64,000 nucleotides of DNA, from NCBI RefSeq assembly GCF_002843605.1, contig NZ_CP025263.1, forward strand, positions 4,865,501-4,929,500, written 5' to 3'. The DNA comes from Pseudomonas sp. S09G 359. GTDB lineage: Bacteria; Pseudomonadota; Gammaproteobacteria; Pseudomonadales; Pseudomonadaceae. The notes below the pieces were generated by a model. That model did not search any database, was not told the origin of the DNA, and worked only from the letters and a program-made list of their open reading frames with translations. The position numbers and the translations under genes were made by a program. This document shows positions 35,020 through 44,532 of this stretch, piece by piece (position 1 is the stretch's first letter; each line of letters starts with the position of its first letter).

Positions 35020-36156
35020 TCAGGAATCGCGGCGCAAGTCCGGCGGGATCGGCAGGTCTTTGAGCGGGTCTGGGCGTTTGCCCTTGCCGGCGCGGTATTG
35101 GCGGATCTGATAGACATACGCCAGCACCTGGGCCACAGCCAGGTACAACCCAGCGGGGATTTCCTGGTCGAGGTCGGTGGAGTAGAAAATCGATCGCGCC
35201 AGCTCCGGCGACTCCAGCAGCAGGATGTCGTTGGCCACGGCGATTTCGCGGATCTTGAGGGCGGTGAAGTCGCTGCCCTTGGCCAGCAGCATCGGCGCGC
35301 CGCCTTTGTCCGGGTCGTATTTGAGGGCGACGGCGTAGTGGGTCGGGTTGGTGATCACCACGTCGGCGTCGGGCACCGAGGCCATCATCTTGCGCTGGGA
35401 CATTTCCCGCTGCAGCTGGCGGATGCGTTGCTTGACCTCGGGGCGGCCTTCCTGGTCCTTGTGCTCGTCACGCACTTCCTGCTTGGTCATCAGCAGTTTC
35501 TTGTGGCTTTCCCACAATTGGATCGGCGCATCCACGGCGGCAATGATGATCAGCCCGGCGGCCATCCACAGCGCGCTCCAGCCCACCACCTGCACGCTGT
35601 GGATGATCGCCGACTCCAGCGGTTCGTGGGCAATGCGCAGCAGGTCGTCGATGTCGGACGACAATACCGTCAAGGCCACGAACAGAATCAGGATGAACTT
35701 GGCCAAGGCCTTGAGCAGCTCCACCAGGGCCTTGGCGGAGAACATGCGCTTGAGCCCGGCCGCCGGGTTCATGCGGCTGAATTTGGGTGCCATGCTGCCG
35801 GCGGCAAACAGCCAGCCGCCGAGGGCGACCGGGCCGATCAGCGCGGCCAGCAGCAAGGTGATCAGAATCGGCTGCACCGCCAGGATCGCGATCTTGCCCG
35901 AATGCAGCAGGTATTGCCCCATTGAATCAGGGTTGAGCAGCACTTCGCGGGGCAAGGTGAAGTTGTGCTTCATCAACTCCAGCAGGTCCAGCGCCAAGCC
36001 GCCGCCGTAGATCAGCAGGCCGCCCGCGCCGGCCATCATGGTGGCGACGGTATTCAGCTCTTTGGAGCGTGCAATCTCGCCCTTTTCCCTGGAGTCCTTT
36101 TTACGTTTCTCCGTGGGGTCTTCTGTTTTGTCCTGACCACTCTCGCTCTCGGCCAT
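35020..36156 (-). CDS. flhB: Flagellar export switch protein FlhB
   Basis: This 378-aa protein has a charged N-terminus, four membrane segments (about 35-55, 90-120, 145-165, 185-210) and a cytoplasmic domain with the self-cleavage motif NPTH at 270-273. It switches export from rod-hook to filament substrates. It lies 3 bp after fliR, closing the fliL-to-flhB operon. Confidence 0.95.
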   Translation of the reverse strand: MAESESGQDKTEDPTEKRKKDSREKGEIARSKELNTVATMMAGAGGLLIYGGGLALDLLELMKHNFTLPREVLLNPDSMGQYLLHSGKIAILAVQPILITLLLAALIGPVALGGWLFAAGSMAPKFSRMNPAAGLKRMFSAKALVELLKALAKFILILFVALTVLSSDIDDLLRIAHEPLESAIIHSVQVVGWSALWMAAGLIIIAAVDAPIQLWESHKKLLMTKQEVRDEHKDQEGRPEVKQRIRQLQREMSQRKMMASVPDADVVITNPTHYAVALKYDPDKGGAPMLLAKGSDFTALKIREIAVANDILLLESPELARSIFYSTDLDQEIPAGLYLAVAQVLAYVYQIRQYRAGKGKRPDPLKDLPIPPDLRRDS

Positions 36157-36159
36157 GGC

Positions 36160-36945
36160 TCAGCGCGCCCGTGCCAGATCACGTAAGAACTGCAAGGCGT
36201 CGGTCGCCAGCGGCTGATACTGATTGAGAATGTCAGCCAGGCCGACCCAGAAAATCCCCATGCCCAACACCAAGGTCAGCGGGAAACCAATCGAGAAAAT
36301 GTTCAATTGCGGCGCCGCACGGGTCATCACCCCAAACGCGATGTTGACCACCAGCAACGCGGTAATCGCCGGCAATACCAGCAACAGCGACGCGCCGAGC
36401 ACCCAACCGAGACGCCCGACCACTTCCCAGAAGTGATTGACCACCAGGCCCGAGCCCACTGGCAAGGTGGTGAAGCTTTCGGTCAGCACCTCGAAGGCCA
36501 CCAGGTGGCCGTTCATCGCCAGAAACAGCAAGGTCACCAGCATGGTCAGGAATTGCCCGATCACCGCCGCCGACACGCCGTTGGTAGGGTCGACCATGGA
36601 TGCGAAGCCCATGCCCATCTGGATCGAGATGATTTGCCCGGCGATCACAAAGGCCTGGAAAAACAGCTGCAGGGAGAAGCCGAGCATGGTGCCGATCAGG
36701 ATCTGCTCAGCGATCAGCATCAGCGCACTCAGATCCAGGGCATTCACCGGCGGCATGGGCGGCAAGCCCGGCACCAGCACTACCGTGATCGCCACCGCGA
36801 AATACAGACGCACCCGGCGCGGCACCAGGGTAGTACCGAACACCGGCATGGCCATCAACATGGCCGTCACCCGGAACAACGGCAGGATGAAGGAAGCCAC
36901 CCAGGTGCTTATCTGGGTGTCGGTCAATGCCAGCAAAGACTGCAT
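36160..36945 (-). CDS. fliR: Flagellar export gate protein FliR
   Basis: This 261-aa inner-membrane protein starts MQSLLALTDTQISTWVASFI, with about six hydrophobic segments and a typical FliR run (QIISIQMGMGFASMVDPTNG). Part of the FliPQR gate. It lies 4 bp after fliQ. Confidence 0.93.
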   Translation of the reverse strand: MQSLLALTDTQISTWVASFILPLFRVTAMLMAMPVFGTTLVPRRVRLYFAVAITVVLVPGLPPMPPVNALDLSALMLIAEQILIGTMLGFSLQLFFQAFVIAGQIISIQMGMGFASMVDPTNGVSAAVIGQFLTMLVTLLFLAMNGHLVAFEVLTESFTTLPVGSGLVVNHFWEVVGRLGWVLGASLLLVLPAITALLVVNIAFGVMTRAAPQLNIFSIGFPLTLVLGMGIFWVGLADILNQYQPLATDALQFLRDLARAR

Positions 36946-36949
36946 CGGG

Positions 36950-37219
36950 TCAGCCGATCAACTGCGGAATACTGCCGTACAACTGCAGGATGTATTCCAT
37001 GAAGGTCTGCACCAGCCACGGGCCGGCGACAATCAGCGTGATCAGCATGACCAGCAGACGCGGCAGGAAGCTCAGGGTCTGTTCGTTGATCTGCGTCGCG
37101 GCCTGGAACATCGCCACCAGCAGGCCCACCAACAGGCTCGGCACCACCAGCACGGCAACCATCACGGTGGTCAGCCACAGCGCTTCGCGGAACAGGTCGA
37201 CGGCGACTTCTGGGGTCAT
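36950..37219 (-). CDS. fliQ: Flagellar export gate protein FliQ
   Basis: This 89-aa protein, the normal length, has two membrane helices and begins MTPEVAVDLFREALWLTTVM; PSLLVGLLVAMFQAATQINE is characteristic. It lies between fliP and fliR with 4-bp gaps. Confidence 0.94.
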   Translation of the reverse strand: MTPEVAVDLFREALWLTTVMVAVLVVPSLLVGLLVAMFQAATQINEQTLSFLPRLLVMLITLIVAGPWLVQTFMEYILQLYGSIPQLIG

Positions 37220-37223
37220 AGCC

Positions 37224-37967
37224 CTATACCCCTCCGAAACTGCCGGCCAGGGTGCCGATAATCAGCGCCCAACCGTCCACCAGCACAAACAGCATGATCT
37301 TGAACGGCAACGAGATGATCAGCGGCGACAGCATCATCATACCCATGGCCATCAGCACGCTCGCCACCACCAGGTCGATGATCAGGAACGGGATAAAGAT
37401 CATGAAGCCGATCTGGAACGCGGTTTTCAACTCGGAGGTCACGAACGCCGGCACCAGGATGGTCAGCGGCGCCTGGTCCGGGGTGGCGATGTCGGTACGC
37501 TTGGACAGGCGCATGAACAGCTCCAGGTCGCTGGAGCGGGTTTGCGACAGCATGAAGTCCTTGATCGGGCCCTGGGCCTTGTCGATCGCGTCCTGGGCGG
37601 TCATTTTTTCCGCCAGGTACGGTTGCAGGGCTTGCTGGTTCACCTTGTCGAACACTGGCGCCATGATGAACAGCGTCAAGAACAAGGCCATGCCGGTGAG
37701 GATCTGGTTCGACGGCGTCTGCTGCAGGCCCAGGGCCTGACGCAGGATCGAGAACACGATGATGATCCGCGTGAAGCTGGTCATCAGCATCACGAACGCA
37801 GGGATAAAACTCAGCGCGGTCATGATCAGCAGGATCTGCAGGCTGACCGAATACTCCTGCGCCCCTGCCGCGTTGGTGCCCAGCGTAATCGCCGGGATCG
37901 ACAACGGGTCGGCAGCAAATGCCAACGGCGCGGCCAGCAACAGCATGAGCGTCAATAAAACGCGCAT
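37224..37967 (-). CDS. fliP: Flagellar export gate protein FliP
   Basis: This 247-aa protein has a cleavable signal peptide (ending PLAFA) and four membrane segments. Family marks are [29 protein letters not shown] and [18 protein letters not shown]. Its ATG shares one base with the fliO stop (TAATG). Confidence 0.95.
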   Translation of the reverse strand: MRVLLTLMLLLAAPLAFAADPLSIPAITLGTNAAGAQEYSVSLQILLIMTALSFIPAFVMLMTSFTRIIIVFSILRQALGLQQTPSNQILTGMALFLTLFIMAPVFDKVNQQALQPYLAEKMTAQDAIDKAQGPIKDFMLSQTRSSDLELFMRLSKRTDIATPDQAPLTILVPAFVTSELKTAFQIGFMIFIPFLIIDLVVASVLMAMGMMMLSPLIISLPFKIMLFVLVDGWALIIGTLAGSFGGV

Positions 37968-38410
37968 TACTTCTTATCCTTCTGATCCTTGCCCAGCAAC
38001 TCCATCAGGCGCTGGGCGAATTCTGGCGTGGCGGGCTTGGACTGGTCGACGTTGACCGGGGTCTTGAGCACGTGCAACGGGGTGATACGCCCGGGGGTGA
38101 GGCCCAGCAGGATCTGTTCCTCACCCACTTGCACCAGCACCAGCCGATCACGCGGGCCGAGGGCACGCGAGCCGATCATTTCGATCACCTGGCCGTTGCC
38201 CGGGCCCACGCTCTGCACGCGACGAAGCAGCCAGGCCAGCACAAAAATCAGCCCGACCACCAGCAGCAAACCCAGCACCAGCTGGGTCAGCTGCCCGCCG
38301 ATGCCGCTGCTGGCCACAGGCGCCGCTGCCGCTGCCGCTTGCGCGACCGGCTCGGCCGCCAGGGCGCTCAATGGCAGCGCCAGCAACAGTCCCGCCATCG
38401 AATATTTCAT
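37967..38410 (-). CDS. fliO: Flagellar assembly protein FliO
   Basis: This 147-aa protein from the ATG at 38410 has an N-terminal signal-like segment, an Ala-rich periplasmic stretch, one membrane helix ([20 protein letters not shown]) and a cytoplasmic domain ([20 protein letters not shown]). It assists FliP assembly. It nearly abuts the fliN stop. Confidence 0.9.
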   Translation of the reverse strand: MKYSMAGLLLALPLSALAAEPVAQAAAAAAPVASSGIGGQLTQLVLGLLLVVGLIFVLAWLLRRVQSVGPGNGQVIEMIGSRALGPRDRLVLVQVGEEQILLGLTPGRITPLHVLKTPVNVDQSKPATPEFAQRLMELLGKDQKDKK

Positions 38411-38411
38411 A

Positions 38412-38879
38412 TCAGCGCAACTTCTTGATGCGTTCACTCGGGCTGATCACGTCCGTCAGGCGGATGCCGAACTTCTCGTTGACCACGACCACTTCGCCGT
38501 GGGCGATCAAGGTGCCGTTGACCAACACGTCCAGCGGCTCGCCGGCCAGGCGGTCCAGCTCGATCACCGAGCCCTGGTTGAGTTGCAGCAGGTTGCGGAT
38601 GTTGATTTCGGTGCTGCCGACTTCCATGGAGATCGACACCGGAATATCCAGGATCACATCCAGGTTCGGGCCGTCGAGGGTCACCGGATCGTTGTTCTTC
38701 GGCACGCTGCCGAATTCTTCCATCGGCAGGCGGTTGCTGGCCGGCGCAGTGGCAGCGTCGGCGGCCAGCAGGGCGTCGATATCGTCCTGGCCAACATCGC
38801 CGGTTTCTTCCAGGGCCGCGGCCCATTCGTCAGCCAGGGCCTGGTCTTCGGCGGAAGTGTTTTCGTGTTCGGTAGCCAT
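38412..38879 (-). CDS. fliN: Flagellar switch protein FliN
   Basis: This 155-aa protein begins MATEHENTSAEDQALADEWA and has the C-terminal SpoA domain (LDVILDIPVSISMEVGSTEI, ELDRLAGEPLDVLVNG, VVVVNEKFGIRLTDVI). Its N-terminal extension carries GQDDIDALLAAD at about 30-41, which resembles the CheY-binding start of FliM. GAGGAC precedes the ATG at 38879. Confidence 0.94.
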   Translation of the reverse strand: MATEHENTSAEDQALADEWAAALEETGDVGQDDIDALLAADAATAPASNRLPMEEFGSVPKNNDPVTLDGPNLDVILDIPVSISMEVGSTEINIRNLLQLNQGSVIELDRLAGEPLDVLVNGTLIAHGEVVVVNEKFGIRLTDVISPSERIKKLR

Positions 38880-38918
38880 TACATGTCCTCGGCGAAGCAA
38901 GCATTCATAAATAAGGGA

Positions 38919-39887
38919 TCAGCGACGGTTGATGGGCTCAACCACTTGCAAAGCCAGGTTGCCCTTGTGGGAACCGAGCTTGACCTTGAACGACGGCACG
39001 CCATTGGCGCGCATGATCATTTCTTCCGGCAATTCGACGGGGATGATGTCCCCAGGCTGCATGTGCAAAATATCCCGCAGGCGCAGTTGGCGACGGGCCA
39101 CGGTGGCGCTCAGCGGCACGTCGACGTCCAGCAGGTCTTCGCGCAGGGCCTTGACCCAGCGTTCGTCCTGGTCGTCGAGGTCGGACTGGAAACCGGCGTC
39201 GAGCATCTCGCGCACCGGCTCGATCATCGAGTACGGCATGGTCACGTGCAGGTCACCGCCACCGCCATCGAGTTCGATGTGGAAGGTGGACACCACAATC
39301 GCTTCGCTGGGGCCGACGATGTTGGCCATGGCCGGGTTCACTTCCGAGTTGATGTACTCGAAATTGACTTCCATGATCGCCTGCCAGGCTTCCTTCAAGT
39401 CGATGAAGGCCTGCTCCAGCACCATGCGCACCACCCGCAATTCGGTGGGGGTGAATTCACGGCCTTCGATCTTGGCGTGGCGGCCGTCGCCGCCGAAGAA
39501 GTTGTCCACCAGCTTGAACACCAGTTTGGCGTCGAGGATGAACAGCGCGGTACCGCGCAGCGGCTTGATCTTGACCAGGTTGAGGCTGGTGGGCACGTAC
39601 AGCGAGTGCACGTATTCACCGAACTTCATCACCTGCACGCCGCCCACCGCAACGTCCGCCGAGCGGCGCAGCATGTTGAACATGCTGATACGGGTATAGC
39701 GGGCGAAACGCTCGTTGATCATTTCCAGGGTCGGCATACGTCCACGGACGATGCGATCCTGGCTGGTCAGGTCATAACTTTTGACGCTGCCGGGCTCGGC
39801 AGCCATTTCGGTCTGTACCAGACCATCGTCGACGCCATGCAACAGCGCGTCGATTTCATCCTGGGACAGCAGGTCTTGCACGGCCAT
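38919..39887 (-). CDS. fliM: Flagellar switch protein FliM
   Basis: This 322-aa protein begins MAVQDLLSQDEIDALLHGVD, with the CheY-P-binding motif at residues 8-18. A middle CheC-like domain with GGDGRHAKIEGREFT and a C-terminal SpoA domain (ARRQLRLRDILHMQPGDIIP) follow. It sits in the C-ring and controls rotation direction. It is 9 bp after fliL. Confidence 0.95.
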   Translation of the reverse strand: MAVQDLLSQDEIDALLHGVDDGLVQTEMAAEPGSVKSYDLTSQDRIVRGRMPTLEMINERFARYTRISMFNMLRRSADVAVGGVQVMKFGEYVHSLYVPTSLNLVKIKPLRGTALFILDAKLVFKLVDNFFGGDGRHAKIEGREFTPTELRVVRMVLEQAFIDLKEAWQAIMEVNFEYINSEVNPAMANIVGPSEAIVVSTFHIELDGGGGDLHVTMPYSMIEPVREMLDAGFQSDLDDQDERWVKALREDLLDVDVPLSATVARRQLRLRDILHMQPGDIIPVELPEEMIMRANGVPSFKVKLGSHKGNLALQVVEPINRR

Positions 39888-39896
39888 GTCGAGGTC

Positions 39897-40397
39897 CTAC
39901 TGCAATACGAAATTAGTGAAGAGCGCCTGCTCGACCACGACTTTGCCGAGTTCTTTCTGGGCCACTTCCTGCACGCTGGCAGTGACCTTCTGACGCAGCA
40001 TTTCCTGGCCCACCGGGGTGGCCAGGGTGTCGAAGCTCTGGCTGGAGAACAGCATCACCAGGTTGTTGCGGATCACGGGCATGTGCACCTTGAGCGCTTC
40101 CAGGTCGCCCTTGTCACGCGCGAGCAAGGTGATGCTCACCTGCAAGTAGCGTTGCCGACCGTTCTGGTTGAAGTTGGCCACGAAGGCCGGGAGCATCGGC
40201 TCGAAGATTGCCGGTTGCTTGACGTTACTGGCGGATTCGGCGGCGGGTGCCGGTTTGCTTGCACTGCTGTGCATGATGTACCAGGTGCCACCCACCGAGG
40301 CGCCGATGGCCAGGAGCAGGCCCAGGACTATGACCAGGATAAGCTTGAGCTTGCCTTTGCCTGCGGGTGCTTTTGCTGCGTCGTCGCTCTTCGCCAT
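39897..40397 (-). CDS. fliL: Flagellar basal body-associated protein FliL
   Basis: This 166-aa protein has a short cytoplasmic tail, one membrane helix (LILVIVLGLLLAIGASVGGT) and a periplasmic stomatin-like domain (RYLQVSITLLARDKGDLEAL). It supports the stator. It is first of the fliLMNOPQR-flhB operon, with a sigma54 site 51 bp upstream. Confidence 0.93.
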   Translation of the reverse strand: MAKSDDAAKAPAGKGKLKLILVIVLGLLLAIGASVGGTWYIMHSSASKPAPAAESASNVKQPAIFEPMLPAFVANFNQNGRQRYLQVSITLLARDKGDLEALKVHMPVIRNNLVMLFSSQSFDTLATPVGQEMLRQKVTASVQEVAQKELGKVVVEQALFTNFVLQ

Positions 40398-40447
40398 GCC
40401 AATAATCCGTCACTATTCGGGGATTCATAGATCTACGGAAAGGCAAG

Positions 40448-40463
40448 AGCAAGTGTTATGCCA
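40448..40463 (-). promoter_or_regulatory. Sigma54 promoter of the fliL operon
   Basis: The minus strand reads TGGCAT, 5 bases, TTGCT, one mismatch to TGGCAC-N5-TTGCW, 51 bp before the fliL ATG. Confidence 0.78.
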
Positions 40464-40504
40464 GAGTTGTCTGGCACTCGGGGAAGAGGCGGCACTACAA
40501 ATCA

Positions 40505-40598
40505 AATGTGGGAGGGGGCTTGCCCCCGATGGCGGTGGGTCAGCAACCAATACAGTGACTGACACTCAGCCATCGGGGGCAAGCCCCCTCCCACATTT
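40505..40598. repeat. REPIN
   Basis: An inverted REP pair, AATGTGGGAGGGGGCTTGCC and complement, in the fliK-fliL gap, about 40 bp upstream of the fliL sigma54 site and 21 bp from the fliK stop. Confidence 0.92.
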
Positions 40599-40618
40599 TG
40601 ACCGTTGTATGGCTTGAA

Positions 40619-41965
40619 TCAGGCGTAGTAATCCACTGCGCTGGAGCCGATCACAGTCGACGTTACCGGCGTCACTGCTTCAGCCACATCAATGTGGTTG
40701 CCGCTGTCGCCGTTATCGCCGCCACGCCCGCCGTTGCCGCTCACGCCACGGGTCTGGGCCTGCTGTTGTTGCTGCTCCTGGCCACGGGACTGGTCAGACA
40801 CGTTCACGTCCACCTGCCCCATGCCTTGCTGGGCGAACATCTCCCGCAGGCGGCCGGACTGGCTTTCCAGCGCTTCACGCACCACCGGGTGGGCGCTCAT
40901 GAAGTTGACCTGGGCCTGCTGGTCGGCGGTCATGTTGACCTTGATATCCAGGCGGCCCAGTTCGGCCGGTTGCAACTGGATCTCGGCCGACTTGAGGTTG
41001 GCGCTGGACAGGTACATCACGCGGTTGACGATCTCGTCGGTCCAGCCGCTCTGGTGCATGGCCAGCGGCGCATTGGTCAGCGGCGGCAAGGCGTTCGCGG
41101 TTTTCGGCGTGGCGGCCTGGGTCAGCGCGGCCAGGCGGTTGGCGAAGTCATCGACGCGGGTGTCGCTGCTGGCCTCCTTCAGGTCCTTGAGGCCGCCTTC
41201 GATCAAGCCGCTGAAGGCCTTTTCGCCACCCGAGTCAGTGCTGTCCTTGGTGGCTTGCTGGTCGACCATAGTGGCCAGGCCGGCGGCGAAATTCTGCGCG
41301 GCGGTCGGCTGGTCCTGGGTCGGTGCCGGGGCGGTCTTTGCCGGCGCCTGGCTGCTGGCGGACACGTGCCCGCCCTGCTCCATCGCCAGGCGCACGGCCG
41401 GCATCGCGTCGAGGGGGTCGGCCTCGGGGTCGAAGGCCGGCTTGGCCGCCTCGGTCGCCGCAAGTGGCGCAGCGACCACAGGCGCCGCCTTGTCATCCTT
41501 GGCGCTGGTAGCAGGCGCCGGGGTTTCCACCGGCACTGGCACCGGCACGGCCACTGGCGTCACGGCGGCCAGCATGGCCGGGTCGACAACCGGATCAGCC
41601 GGAGGCTGCTGCACCAGGGTCGGGTCGACCGCGGCGTCGTCATCTTTGCTGGCACTGTCGTCAGACTTGGCCGGCGGGTTGGCAGGCAAGGTATTGCCGC
41701 TATCGGCAACCGCCGGTGTGCTGGCGGCAGGCTTGTCGTCACCGGCGGCCGGCTTGGCGCTGGCATCCACAGGCTTGTCCCGCGTGGGCTTGGCCGAGTT
41801 GTCATCGGCTTTTACCGAAGGTTTTGCGCCTTGGCTGGCGAACACCTGAGCGAAGCCAGGGCCCTTGTCCCGTGGGTCCGCAGCCGCAACCTGTGGGGTG
41901 GCGACGGGCGCTTGAGGCTTGGCCGCAGGGGCAGCCTGAAGGAGCGAATTGGGGGCGACTGGCAT
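40619..41965 (-). CDS. fliK: Flagellar hook-length control protein FliK
   Basis: This 448-aa protein starts MPVAPNSLLQAAPAAKPQAP. A long Ala/Pro/Asp/Lys low-complexity region runs to about residue 260. The conserved C-terminal domain reads LQPAELGRLDIKVNMTADQQ then AHPVVREALESQSGRLREMF, and a Gln-rich stretch and short tail follow. FliK measures hook length and signals FlhB. The ATG at 41965 is preferred over one seven codons upstream because GGAG then sits at a usable distance. Confidence 0.9.
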   Translation of the reverse strand: MPVAPNSLLQAAPAAKPQAPVATPQVAAADPRDKGPGFAQVFASQGAKPSVKADDNSAKPTRDKPVDASAKPAAGDDKPAASTPAVADSGNTLPANPPAKSDDSASKDDDAAVDPTLVQQPPADPVVDPAMLAAVTPVAVPVPVPVETPAPATSAKDDKAAPVVAAPLAATEAAKPAFDPEADPLDAMPAVRLAMEQGGHVSASSQAPAKTAPAPTQDQPTAAQNFAAGLATMVDQQATKDSTDSGGEKAFSGLIEGGLKDLKEASSDTRVDDFANRLAALTQAATPKTANALPPLTNAPLAMHQSGWTDEIVNRVMYLSSANLKSAEIQLQPAELGRLDIKVNMTADQQAQVNFMSAHPVVREALESQSGRLREMFAQQGMGQVDVNVSDQSRGQEQQQQQAQTRGVSGNGGRGGDNGDSGNHIDVAEAVTPVTSTVIGSSAVDYYA

Positions 41966-42016
41966 AGGTAAAGGTCTCCACTGCATGGGGATCGGGGATG
42001 CAGTATCAGGACATAG

Positions 42017-42032
42017 AGCAAGAGTCGGGCCA
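42017..42032 (-). promoter_or_regulatory. Sigma54 promoter of fliK
   Basis: The minus strand reads TGGCCC, 5 bases, TTGCT, one mismatch to consensus with correct -24/-12 spacing, 51 bp before the fliK start. Confidence 0.72.
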
Positions 42033-42059
42033 GGTTGCAGATTTGACCGAGTTCAAAAC

Positions 42060-42407
42060 TCAAACCCCGGCAAACCGCTCCCGCTCGGATTCATACATCG
42101 GCCGAACCAAAGCAAACTCCCGATCAATCTGATCCACCAACGCCCCGAGGTCCGCCGTCACCTCAGAGGACTCAAGCTCCAACCGCTGACACAACTGCGC
42201 CAACCGCACCGCGCCCAAATTCCCGCTACTGCCTTTGAAACTATGCGCTATGCGCCCCAGCGCCTTGGCATCATCGCGAGCCTTGCGCAGCGCTTCGACC
42301 CGCTTTTGGGAATCATCCAGAAACGTATCAAGCAACTTGGGGTACTCGCCTTCCATGACCTCCTGCAAACCCGACAACACCTGCGGGTCCATATGAATCT
42401 CTGCCAC
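42060..42407 (-). CDS. hptB: Histidine phosphotransfer protein HptB
   Basis: This 115-aa Hpt domain has phospho-His55 in RIAHSFKGSSGNLGA. It resembles P. aeruginosa HptB, which passes phosphate from several hybrid kinases to HsbR and so controls the HsbA switch affecting motility and biofilm. It lies 30 bp after hsbR and before fliK. Name based on domain and module context. Confidence 0.82.
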   Translation of the reverse strand: MAEIHMDPQVLSGLQEVMEGEYPKLLDTFLDDSQKRVEALRKARDDAKALGRIAHSFKGSSGNLGAVRLAQLCQRLELESSEVTADLGALVDQIDREFALVRPMYESERERFAGV

Positions 42408-42437
42408 TTGCTCGCTCCTTGATCAAGAATCGGCGGA

Positions 42438-44156
42438 TTATGCCAGAGCCCCCCAGCAAAACTCCACGCAGACACTGCGCCCGCCATCGGCCCAGCGTAC
42501 ATCGCTGCTCAGTTGACGCACCAGGCTCAGGCCCCGGCCAGACAGACGGTCGATATCCAGCGGCCGCGCCAACACCTGTTCCACGTCAAACCCCGGGCCA
42601 CTGTCCTCCAGGCGCAAGGTCATTTTGCCGCCCGCCGACGTCGGCACGACCTCCACATGCACGCGCACAAATCCGGTATTCAGTTGCGCCAGGCGCTCGT
42701 TACGCTGGCGATAATATTCGGCAAACCCTTGGGCATCGCGCTTGAGCCGTGAATCCAGGCCCAGCACGCCATGTTCCAGGGCATTGGAATACAACTCGGC
42801 CATCACACTGTAGAGCGCCCCGCTCTGCTCGCGCAGGCCGTGGATCTCCAGCAACAGTTGCAGCAGATACGGCAGCGGGTTGTAGCGCTTGAGGGTTTCG
42901 GCGCGGAACTCGAAACTCACCGACCAATCCAGCGGGCACGACTGGCCGCTGTCGGCATACAGCGGCCCAGTCGCGCGCAGCGATTGGCCGGGCTGCAAGG
43001 TGATTTCCACCATGCTCACGTCATCGCGCACCTCACCGCGAAACGCCGCCAGGGCCTGCTCGATGTCTTCGAACAGGCGATTCGGCTCGCGGTTGGCGGC
43101 AAAGACCTGCTGCAAGCGCTCGGCGCCGAACAGCTGGTCATTCGCGTCGGCGGTATCCAGCACCCCGTCGGACAGCAGGAACACACGGTCACCCAGCGCC
43201 ATGGGCCAGACTTCGGTGCGGTCATCAAACGCCTGTGCCGACAGCACGCCCAGTGGTAAATGCCGTGACTGCAGCGGCGTGCGCTTGCCGCTGGCGACTT
43301 CATGCACATAGCCGTCGGGCATGCCGCCGTTCCACACCTCCACCACCCGCCGCTGGGTGCTCAGGCACAACAGGGTGGCGCAGCAAAACATGTCCACCGG
43401 CAGGATGCGCTTGAGCTTGGCATTCATCTCCCGCAGGGTCTGCGCCAGGCCGTAGCCCTTGGCGGTCATGCCATAGAACACTTCCGCCAGGGGCATGGCG
43501 CCCACCGCTGCCGGCAAGCCGTGGCCGGTGAAATCGCCGAGTAGCACATGCATGTCACCGGACGGCGTGTAGGCCGCCAGCAGCAGGTCGCCATTGAACA
43601 GCGCATAGGGCGATTGCAGGTAGCGGATATTCGGCGCGGCATTGATGCAGCCGGAATGCGCGACCTTGTCGAACACCGCCTTGGCCACCCGCTGCTCATG
43701 CAATAGATAGTCATGGTGCTTGGCGATCAGATCGCGCTGCTGCAACACCGTGGCTTGCAGGCGGCGCAGGCGGTCCATGGCGTTGATCTTCGCGGCCAGG
43801 ATCAACTGGTTATAGGGTTTGGGCAGGAAGTCATCGCCACCGGCATCCAGGCACTGGGCGAGGGCTTCGCTTTCGCGCAGGGAGGTGAGGAAGATGATCG
43901 GGACCAGCTCCTCCCCTGCCAGCTGCTTGATCCGTCGCGCCGCTTCGAAGCCGTCCATCACCGGCATCAGCGCGTCCATCAACACCAGTTGCGGGCGCTC
44001 GCGGGTAAACACCTCGAGCGCTTGCGCGCCATTGCTGGCGGTAAGTACCTGATGGCCCTGGCGGCGCACGATGGTGGACAGCAACAACAAGTCGGCGGCG
44101 CTGTCCTCGACGATCAGGATGGTCAGCGCCTCGAGGACGGGGGCCAGGGCACTCAA
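42438..44156 (-). CDS. hsbR: Response regulator with PP2C phosphatase and anti-sigma kinase domains, HsbR
   Basis: This 572-aa fusion has a receiver (TILIVEDSAADLLLL; Asp61 in VLMDALMPVMDGF; FLPKPYN), an SpoIIE-type PP2C phosphatase at about 185-395 (GDLLLAAYTPSGDMHVLLGD, FLLSDGVLDTADAN, RDDVSMVEI) and a C-terminal HATPase of the anti-sigma type (MAELYSNALEHGVLG, DSGPGF, GRGLSLVRQL). In P. aeruginosa, HsbR phosphorylates or dephosphorylates HsbA depending on its own state. The start is TTG at 44156 overlapping the hsbA stop; no ATG or GTG in frame is nearby. Confidence 0.88.
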   Translation of the reverse strand: MSALAPVLEALTILIVEDSAADLLLLSTIVRRQGHQVLTASNGAQALEVFTRERPQLVLMDALMPVMDGFEAARRIKQLAGEELVPIIFLTSLRESEALAQCLDAGGDDFLPKPYNQLILAAKINAMDRLRRLQATVLQQRDLIAKHHDYLLHEQRVAKAVFDKVAHSGCINAAPNIRYLQSPYALFNGDLLLAAYTPSGDMHVLLGDFTGHGLPAAVGAMPLAEVFYGMTAKGYGLAQTLREMNAKLKRILPVDMFCCATLLCLSTQRRVVEVWNGGMPDGYVHEVASGKRTPLQSRHLPLGVLSAQAFDDRTEVWPMALGDRVFLLSDGVLDTADANDQLFGAERLQQVFAANREPNRLFEDIEQALAAFRGEVRDDVSMVEITLQPGQSLRATGPLYADSGQSCPLDWSVSFEFRAETLKRYNPLPYLLQLLLEIHGLREQSGALYSVMAELYSNALEHGVLGLDSRLKRDAQGFAEYYRQRNERLAQLNTGFVRVHVEVVPTSAGGKMTLRLEDSGPGFDVEQVLARPLDIDRLSGRGLSLVRQLSSDVRWADGGRSVCVEFCWGALA

Positions 44157-44458
44157 TTGATGTCGAACAGTTTGTCGAAATTGGAGATGGCGAGGATCTT
44201 GCGCACATCGGAGCTGCTGTTGATCACCCGGACCTCCGCTTCTTCACCGCCGGCGTGGTCGCGTAACAACAGGAGCATGCCCAGGGCCGAGCTGTCCATA
44301 TAGGTGGTTTCCTTCAGGTCGACCACATACAGCTCGGGCACCTTGTAGAAACGCTCATAGGCGTCACGAAAAGTCTGGTGGCTGCCGAAGTCGAACCGGC
44401 CCTTGATGGCGATCGTCAACTTCTTCCCGTCCAGGGACACTTCTGATTCGACTGACAT
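44153..44458 (-). CDS. hsbA: STAS-domain anti-sigma factor antagonist HsbA
   Basis: This 101-aa STAS protein has the phosphorylatable Ser in ETTYMDSSALGMLLLLRD. In P. aeruginosa, HsbA binds FlgM when unphosphorylated and a diguanylate cyclase (HsbD) when phosphorylated, linking swimming and biofilm. GGAAGC precedes the ATG at 44458; an earlier ATG six codons upstream is possible. It overlaps hsbR by 4 bp. Confidence 0.85.
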   Translation of the reverse strand: MSVESEVSLDGKKLTIAIKGRFDFGSHQTFRDAYERFYKVPELYVVDLKETTYMDSSALGMLLLLRDHAGGEEAEVRVINSSSDVRKILAISNFDKLFDIN

Positions 44459-44532
44459 GCGACGCTTCCTTGTCATGGGCAATATGCAACAAGGTTTAGC
44501 AGGTGAACCGGCTGCGGGCAACACTGCAGATC

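Noticed and set aside
37989..40430. 813-codon plus-strand frame across fliO, fliN, fliM and fliL
   Set aside because: Four conserved genes lie on the other strand; no ribosome site or domain.
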